Shown here piece by piece: positions 6,477 to 10,663 of a stretch of 10,663 bases of DNA. The DNA is from an uncultured Selenomonadales bacterium (lineage in GTDB: Bacteria > Bacillota > Negativicutes > Selenomonadales > Selenomonadaceae). The notes beneath the pieces were generated by a model. The model was not told the origin of the DNA and did no database searches. It saw only the letters and a program-made list of their open reading frames with translations. The translations under genes and the position numbers were made by a program. Position 1 is the stretch's first letter, and each line of letters opens with the position of its first letter. The DNA lies in contig CALEPR010000046.1 of assembly GCA_937910665.1 (NCBI GenBank), positions 1-10,663 of the forward strand. Reading direction: 5' to 3'.

Positions 6477-6502
6477 GCCTCGACAATCGTCGGGGCTTTT
6501 TT
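6477..6502 (+). terminator. Factor-independent terminator of the chemotaxis receptor gene
   Basis: GCCTCGAC (6477-6484) pairs with GTCGGGGC (6489-6496), with one wobble, around the loop AATC. Six T residues follow (6497-6502). It lies 46 bases after the receptor's stop codon. Confidence 0.85.
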
Positions 6503-6503
6503 G

Positions 6504-6532
6504 TTGCTAAAAATTATTTTCTGTTGTACACT
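6504..6532 (+). promoter_or_regulatory. Candidate sigma-70 promoter of the UPF0173 gene
   Basis: TTGCTA (6504-6509) and TACACT (6527-6532) are separated by 17 bases, each matching consensus at four of six positions. They sit between the preceding terminator and the GGGAGGG ribosome binding site, the only space available for this gene's promoter. Confidence 0.35.
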
Positions 6533-6546
6533 GTGGAAAAAATTTT

Positions 6547-6553
6547 GGGAGGG
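6547..6553 (+). promoter_or_regulatory. Ribosome binding site that fixes a TTG start
   Basis: GGGAGGG lies nine bases before a TTG at 6563. This supports that TTG over the upstream in-frame TTG (6524) and GTG (6533), which have no comparable site. A TTG directly after it at 6566 is also possible. Confidence 0.65.
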
Positions 6554-6562
6554 CGATTAACT

Positions 6563-7222
6563 TTGTTGACTTATAATTATTACGGTCACGCCTGCTTTCA
6601 GCTCGACGACGGCACGACAAAAATTCTCGTCGACCCGTTTTTGACGGGCAACCCTCAAGCGTCAATCAGCGAAAAAGACGTTAAGGCGGATTACATTTTG
6701 ATAACGCACGCGCACGGCGACCATATCGGCGACGCCCCGAACATTGCCGTGAGGACAAACGCAACTGTCGTCGGCATTCCGGAAATTATGGACTTCGGCG
6801 GGCAACGCGTCAAAACAATCGGCATGAACTTGGGCGGCACGATTAAAACGGAATTCGGCTTCGTGAGGATGGTTCCGGCTTTGCATTCGTCGGGTATCGG
6901 CGGCGGCGTTGCTTGCGGCTACGTTATCGGCGTCGGCGGAAAAATTATTTACTTCGCGGGCGACACGGCTCTTTTCTCCGATATGAAATTAATCGGCGAA
7001 CGCGATAAGATTGACTACGCAATTTTGCCGATTGGCGGGCACTACACAATGGATCCGATTGACGCGGCAAAGGCGGCGGCTTTCCTCGACGCGGCGAACG
7101 TTATCCCCTTGCACTACGACACTTGGGACATTATCAAGCAGGACGCGCAAGATTTGGTTAAGCTCGTCGAATTTGCGAAAGTTCATATCGTCAAGCCGGG
7201 ACAATCGCTTGAGTTGAAGTGA
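6563..7222 (+). CDS. UPF0173 family metal-dependent hydrolase (metallo-beta-lactamase fold)
   Basis: This 219-residue protein starts at a TTG and reads MLTYNYYGHACFQL, the usual N-terminus of UPF0173 (the YtkL-like group). Metal ligands of the metallo-beta-lactamase fold are all visible: HAHGDH at 49-54, H108, D134 in FAGDT, and H184 in PLHYDT. The protein is predicted to be a soluble two-metal hydrolase; the natural substrate of this family is not established. Length and motif spacing are normal for the family. An additional 13 codons would be added if the TTG at 6524 were used, but these are unlike the family N-terminus and would overlap the candidate promoter and ribosome binding site. It is probably monocistronic, ending at the bidirectional terminator at 7240-7270. 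Confidence 0.93.
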   Translation: MLTYNYYGHACFQLDDGTTKILVDPFLTGNPQASISEKDVKADYILITHAHGDHIGDAPNIAVRTNATVVGIPEIMDFGGQRVKTIGMNLGGTIKTEFGFVRMVPALHSSGIGGGVACGYVIGVGGKIIYFAGDTALFSDMKLIGERDKIDYAILPIGGHYTMDPIDAAKAAAFLDAANVIPLHYDTWDIIKQDAQDLVKLVEFAKVHIVKPGQSLELK

Positions 7223-7239
7223 AATAATTTTACGCAACA

Positions 7240-7270
7240 AAAAACCGCTCACGGACGGGCGGTTATTTTT
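7240..7270. terminator. Bidirectional terminator shared by UPF0173 and res
   Basis: CCGCTC (7245-7250) pairs with GGGCGG (7257-7262), with one wobble, flanked by AA/TT pairs. On the plus strand it is followed by TTATTTTTATT. On the minus strand it is followed by a run of at least six T. The two genes converge on it, with stops at 7222 and 7273. Confidence 0.75.
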
Positions 7271-7272
7271 AT

Positions 7273-9813
7273 TCAATCAATCAACGCTTCGAACGCCGAA
7301 TCAAAATTTTTAACGTCATTGCGATTGTAAAACGGCAAGCCCCAAATTTTATAGTCGGTGTCGTCGGCAAAAATTTTTACGGGGACGGCTTGCTCCCGCA
7401 GTTGCGATAAAAATTTTTCTTTCCAAGCGTCGTGCTCAATCAAATGGTCTCCTTTCGGCTCGATAAAAATTTGGAATTGTTCCACGCCGTCTTTACGTTG
7501 CAAGAAAAGCACAAAGTCAGGTTCAAAACGTGCGCCGTCGTCGAAAGAATAAATTGCAAGCTCGCGTTCGTTGCGTACAAGATAAACTTTGTCATAAATT
7601 TTTTTCAGCTTTTCGACGCAACCGCTGAAGTATGCAACAAAATTTTTCTCCTCGCTCGTGCCGAAGTTGTCATTATAAGCAAACCAATCCTCCTCCGCCA
7701 AGTCAATATCCTTTTGCGATTCGCCGATGCCGCCCTCGCGCACTTCAGAATAATTTACAACTTTATCGTGAAAAGTCTCGCGTATCTTCTGCTCGCGAAA
7801 ATCGGTCGTGCCTCTGTGTGTCTTCACGGGCTTGGAAAGTTCTTCGGCGATTTGACTCAACACTTTGAACACGGCGGCATGTAAAATTTCAACGCTCGGC
7901 TCGGTCTCGTTGCTCTTAATTAAAATTTGAACGTCGCCCAAAAAATTTTCGTCGAAGATAAATTCCCGCGTCGATTTCAAATTCGGGAAGCGGCTCTTCA
8001 ATCTGTCGAACTTGTAAATCGGAAACTTCCTCAAGGCTTTGTGAACGACAGCAAAATTTTTCTCGGCGATTTTTTTTATCGTCGTAAGCGTCGGCTTAAG
8101 TTTAACTTCCCCGCCGCCGTCTGTCATAATTTTATCGCGGTCGCTTTTGCCGATAACGCGAACAAAATCATACGGGCGATTTTTTATTTCGGACTCAAGC
8201 CCGCGCAGATTTTGATTGATTTCCTCGCGGCGGTTGAGAAAAATTAATCCGCTTTGATAAAGTTCGTCTCGCTTGAAACTTTCCTTGAGTTTGTATTCGC
8301 GCCGAATAACTTCCTTGTCGGCTTCCAACCCGATTTCTCTTAAGGCATTGTGCAATTCGGCGATATAGCGGCGGTCGTTTTGGCAATGATAATAAAGCGT
8401 CTCGCAAATGCGCAAGTCGTTCGCGGCGTCTGCATCAAATTTGCGTTGGAACTTCGGTTGCTCGTCGTCGATTTTGAACGGACAATATCTCGCGCCGCGC
8501 CCGATAAGTTGAGCCTCCGAAATTGTCGCGGGGGAAATTTTTTTGCCGCCCGATTGTCGCGTTTCATAAAGCCGCACAATGTCGAACAAATTCAAAACGT
8601 CCCAGCCCTCGTCCAACTTCTTGACCTCGAAAACTGCGCGGTAGGGATTATTTTTATCTTCCAGCGTGTTCAGCAAAATTTGATTCTTCGCGGCGTCGGT
8701 CTCGTCGTTCGCCGAAATGCAATGCTCAGCAGAAAAATCGTCTTGCAACTCGGCGGCAAGTGCCTCGAATGAAATTCCCTTATAAGCAAAATATTCAAAG
8801 GCTCGCCGAATAATTTCGTTCTCGTTTTGTTCGGAAAGAATTCGCAATTTTTCGCCGCGCAGATTTTTCACGTCGTCGATAAATTTTTTCATGAACGCCT
8901 TGCTGTCCTCAATCTTCGCCGATTTGAACAGGATAACCGGCTTAATGCTCAATCGATTGTCTTGGAAAATTTTCAGGCGGTATTGGCTCAACACAAGCGC
9001 ACGCAACCACCTGTCCTCCGAATCCGAACGCAACGTATAAATTTCCTTTGAATAGCGGTCTTGATAAAATTTCACCAGCGGATAATCGAAAACAATCTTG
9101 TCCTCGTATTCGCGGCGTATCTGCAAATTGTCAAGGTCGCAAGTCGCCGTGAACTCCAGCAAAATATTTTCGGCGTTGCGTTTGAAAATGTGCTTGACGG
9201 TTTGCTCCCAAGTATTGCGATTTTCTTTTTCGGCGGCGGAAAGTTTTTTCGTGCTCACGTTCAGATGATGCGCCTCGTCGGAAATCAAAACGGTCTTGCG
9301 CTCGGTGAAGTCGTCAAAAGTCATGCCGCCTTCCTTTGCAAAATTTATCGTCGTGTGCAAGCCCTGCGTCGTCGTAAAGCAAATGTTAATCGCGTCGGCG
9401 TCGGCTTGCTGAAAATTTTCCACGACGTTCACGCGGATTTTCTCGCCGTCCAAAATTATTTCGTCGGCAAAAAGATATTTCGCAGAGTCGCGATTGAGGA
9501 AGTTGTCCCGCGTCTTGTCGAGGATGTTCGTCAGATTCACGAAGAACAAAAAATTTCGGTAGCCGCGTTTGTAAAGATAAATTATCAGCCCCGCCATGAT
9601 TAAAGTCTTGCCGCTGCCCGTCGCCATGTGGAAAAGGACTTGCGTCGGTCGCGGGCAAGTGTCGCTTTCAAAGTGCGTGATAAAATTTTCAAATGCCTCG
9701 CGCTGATACGGTCGCAATTCAAAGCTCGGATTTAAATTTTTCGCAACGTATTCGGGCAACGACTTCAAGCCGCCGTATTTCCTCGCGCCGTTAATTTCTT
9801 CGTAAAGATACAC
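7273..9813 (-). CDS. res: Type III restriction endonuclease subunit Res
   Basis: This 846-residue protein is the ATP-dependent translocating nuclease that acts with a Mod methyltransferase on DNA carrying unmodified sites. Superfamily 2 helicase motifs are in order: Walker A at 63-70 (MATGSGKT), DEAHH at 179-183, FTATCD at 221-226, EGWDV at 402-406, and motif VI IGRGAR at 437-442. A C-terminal PD-(D/E)XK nuclease follows, with P765-D766 and E785-P-K787. All key residues are present, so it should be active. The GTG start is chosen because AAGGAGG (9827-9821 on this strand) lies seven bases upstream and the N-terminus fits the family. It is normally co-transcribed directly after mod; here 276 bases holding an oppositely oriented small gene intervene. 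A minus-strand TTGACA (9868-9863) could be a -35, but no well-spaced -10 follows it. Confidence 0.93.
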   Translation of the reverse strand: MYLYEEINGARKYGGLKSLPEYVAKNLNPSFELRPYQREAFENFITHFESDTCPRPTQVLFHMATGSGKTLIMAGLIIYLYKRGYRNFLFFVNLTNILDKTRDNFLNRDSAKYLFADEIILDGEKIRVNVVENFQQADADAINICFTTTQGLHTTINFAKEGGMTFDDFTERKTVLISDEAHHLNVSTKKLSAAEKENRNTWEQTVKHIFKRNAENILLEFTATCDLDNLQIRREYEDKIVFDYPLVKFYQDRYSKEIYTLRSDSEDRWLRALVLSQYRLKIFQDNRLSIKPVILFKSAKIEDSKAFMKKFIDDVKNLRGEKLRILSEQNENEIIRRAFEYFAYKGISFEALAAELQDDFSAEHCISANDETDAAKNQILLNTLEDKNNPYRAVFEVKKLDEGWDVLNLFDIVRLYETRQSGGKKISPATISEAQLIGRGARYCPFKIDDEQPKFQRKFDADAANDLRICETLYYHCQNDRRYIAELHNALREIGLEADKEVIRREYKLKESFKRDELYQSGLIFLNRREEINQNLRGLESEIKNRPYDFVRVIGKSDRDKIMTDGGGEVKLKPTLTTIKKIAEKNFAVVHKALRKFPIYKFDRLKSRFPNLKSTREFIFDENFLGDVQILIKSNETEPSVEILHAAVFKVLSQIAEELSKPVKTHRGTTDFREQKIRETFHDKVVNYSEVREGGIGESQKDIDLAEEDWFAYNDNFGTSEEKNFVAYFSGCVEKLKKIYDKVYLVRNERELAIYSFDDGARFEPDFVLFLQRKDGVEQFQIFIEPKGDHLIEHDAWKEKFLSQLREQAVPVKIFADDTDYKIWGLPFYNRNDVKNFDSAFEALID

Positions 9814-9820
9814 GCTCTAA

Positions 9821-9827
9821 CCTCCTT
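9821..9827 (-). promoter_or_regulatory. Ribosome binding site of res
   Basis: AAGGAGG on the minus strand, seven bases before the GTG at 9813, is a near-perfect Shine-Dalgarno sequence and decides the GTG start. Confidence 0.85.
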
Positions 9828-9831
9828 AGTT

Positions 9832-9860
9832 TTGACCGAAAAAGAATATTCTGATAAAAT
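9832..9860 (+). promoter_or_regulatory. Strong sigma-70 promoter of the small coiled-coil gene
   Basis: TTGACC (9832-9837) and TAAAAT (9855-9860) are 17 bases apart, matching consensus at five of six positions each. TGA directly before the -10 gives an extended -10 (TGnTAAAAT). This is the best promoter in the window. The spacer holds a 10-bp palindrome AGAATATTCT (9843-9852). Confidence 0.75.
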
Positions 9861-9879
9861 AATGTCAAGTAAATAATCG

Positions 9880-9890
9880 AAAGGCGGTGA
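9880..9890 (+). promoter_or_regulatory. Ribosome binding site that fixes the small gene's start
   Basis: AAAGGCGGTGA differs at one base from the full anti-16S complement AAAGGAGGTGA and lies five bases before the ATG at 9896. The in-frame GTG at 9887 lies inside this site and is therefore rejected as the start. Confidence 0.7.
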
Positions 9891-9895
9891 TTAAA

Positions 9896-10174
9896 ATGAC
9901 TGAACAAGAAAAATTTAATGCTGAAGTGCAGATACGCTTGACCAAGCAAGACGCAAAGTTTGAAGTATTTATGAAGTCGCAGGACGAACGGTTTAATACT
10001 TTTATGAATGAATTACAGCAACAACGCGAGGACATTCGACAAATAAACGCAAGGATTGATTCAAAATTCGACAACCTAAGTAATCAGATTCATAACTTAA
10101 CAATCGCGGCGGTCGTCGGCTTCGGAGCAATCGCGCTGGCTGTCGGCGGACTTGTCGTTTCATTGTTGAAGTAA
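9896..10174 (+). CDS. Small coiled-coil protein with one C-terminal membrane helix, family not recognised
   Basis: The 92-residue product has a charged, glutamine-rich helical region at about 5-68 and a hydrophobic segment at about 69-90, leaving only a few residues after it. This is a tail-anchored-like layout with the coiled coil probably in the cytoplasm. Two adjacent 11-residue units, QDAKFEVFMKS and QDERFNTFMNE (18-39), repeat the pattern Q-D-x-x-F-x-x-F-M. No enzyme motif is seen. A good promoter and ribosome binding site make it a real gene. It lies in reverse orientation between mod and res, and its last 85 bases overlap the 3' end of mod on the opposite strand. A role linked to restriction or phage defence is inference from position alone; it may equally be a mobile or housekeeping small membrane protein. 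Confidence 0.75.
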   Translation: MTEQEKFNAEVQIRLTKQDAKFEVFMKSQDERFNTFMNELQQQREDIRQINARIDSKFDNLSNQIHNLTIAAVVGFGAIALAVGGLVVSLLK

Positions 10175-10663
10175 AAACTTCGCGTGAATTTTTTATCGCC
10201 GTCGCTTATCGAAAATTCCTCGTCGTCCATGTCGCACAAGTTCACGTAAAGCAAATTCTTATCAAGCAACGCCATCAAAAATCTCTTGCGCTCGTCCAAT
10301 GTCAGTTCGGAAATATTTTCAGCCTCAATCTGCGCGGGCTCGACTTTGTGACTGATAAAGCCCGTCGCAATCATCTGCCGATAAATTTTTTCCAATGCCG
10401 CAAAATCTTCAGCCGCCTCGATTGCCTCGACAAAGTTTTGATTCTGTTTGGCAAGTTCGCAGTAGACAAAGGAGCCGCCGCCTTCCCAGCCGACTTTTGC
10501 AGAGATGCCGCCTTGTTCGCCGCCGATAACTTTCTTGAGCCGCTCAACCGCCAACGTCTCGATATAATCCATTTGCTCAACGCCGATATATCGCCGCCCC
10601 ATCTTGTGCGCAACCGCCGCCGTCGTGCCGCTGCCCATGTGATAATCCAAAACCAAATCCCCC
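10090..10663 (-). CDS. mod: Type III restriction-modification methyltransferase Mod, C-terminal part
   Basis: The 5' portion lies beyond the right edge; about 190 C-terminal residues are visible. Mod methylates adenine at N6 and supplies target recognition for Res. The visible AdoMet-binding motif is DYHMGSGTT, followed by AAVAHKMGRRYIGVEQMDYI. This is typical of beta-class methyltransferases, in which this motif comes after the catalytic DPPY motif, so the missing part should hold the catalytic and recognition regions. The conserved stretch VIGGEQGGIS and the ending DKKFTRSFY are also family-like. Relatives usually stop close to that point. Here the frame continues for 26 residues rich in Pro, Ala and Thr that are the antisense of the small gene's membrane helix, and ends at a TGA at 10090-10092. 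The original stop seems to have been lost. Confidence 0.88.
   Translation of the reverse strand, partial: GDLVLDYHMGSGTTAAVAHKMGRRYIGVEQMDYIETLAVERLKKVIGGEQGGISAKVGWEGGGSFVYCELAKQNQNFVEAIEAAEDFAALEKIYRQMIATGFISHKVEPAQIEAENISELTLDERKRFLMALLDKNLLYVNLCDMDDEEFSISDGDKKFTRSFYFNNETTSPPTASAIAPKPTTAAIVKL
10173..10194 (+). terminator. Weak hairpin after the small gene
   Basis: AAAAA and TTC (10173-10181) pair with GAA and TTTTT (10186-10193) around a GCGT loop, with one C bulged. Six T residues end it. It starts at the stop codon of the small gene and lies inside mod on the other strand. The stem is short and A-T rich. Confidence 0.3.

Noticed and set aside
5716..6510. 264-codon Arg/Lys-rich plus-strand frame within the chemotaxis receptor
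   Set aside because: It is a shifted-frame shadow of the signalling domain. Its extreme basic composition is the product of frame-shifting alanine and glutamate codons.
9061..9603. 180-codon plus-strand frame inside res
   Set aside because: It is antisense to helicase motifs that are fully conserved, and its sequence is not protein-like.
1..10663. CRISPR arrays, tRNA or rRNA genes, insertion sequences
   Set aside because: No regularly spaced direct repeats, no cloverleaf-like segments and no transposase reading frames or terminal repeats were seen on either strand.

Overview
The window joins two DNAs with different signatures. Bases 1 to about 2038 look like Bacteroidota (Prevotella/Bacteroides-type). 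Start codons there lack Shine-Dalgarno sequences, promoters are of the TTTG-N19-TAnnTTTG type, and both recognisable genes belong to ATPase families common in Bacteroidales. From about 2039 to the end the DNA looks like a Negativicutes (Selenomonadaceae-like) diderm Firmicute. It is AT-rich in its spacers, has strong AAGGAGG-type ribosome binding sites, uses TTG and GTG starts, and encodes an Omp85/BamA outer-membrane protein. The join at about 2036-2042 cuts a bamA gene and the -33 half of a Bacteroidota promoter at the same point. It is therefore most likely an assembly chimera, although a real insertion cannot be excluded from sequence alone.

Layout of the Bacteroidota part: the first codons of a PF09820-type predicted AAA-ATPase (minus strand, running off the left edge) with its promoter; a 13-bp inverted repeat at that promoter; a short degraded plus-strand reading frame; a bidirectional hairpin; and a complete 475-residue archaeal-type ATPase with a C-terminal DUF234/PD-(D/E)XK-like nuclease domain (minus strand).

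Layout of the Negativicutes part: the 3' two thirds of bamA; an EcsC-family gene; a methyl-accepting chemotaxis protein behind a good sigma-28-type promoter that is nested in the terminator of the preceding gene; a UPF0173 metallo-beta-lactamase-fold hydrolase with a TTG start; a shared bidirectional terminator; and then a type III restriction-modification locus on the minus strand. In that locus res is complete. mod is cut by the right edge, so only the AdoMet motif and C-terminal part are present.

The most interesting local feature is between mod and res. A 92-residue coiled-coil plus single-membrane-helix gene lies there in the opposite orientation, with its own near-consensus promoter and ribosome binding site. 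It separates two genes that are normally contiguous. The mod reading frame appears to have lost its usual stop and now runs 85 bp antisense into the 3' end of this small gene. No tRNA, rRNA, CRISPR array or insertion sequence was seen.
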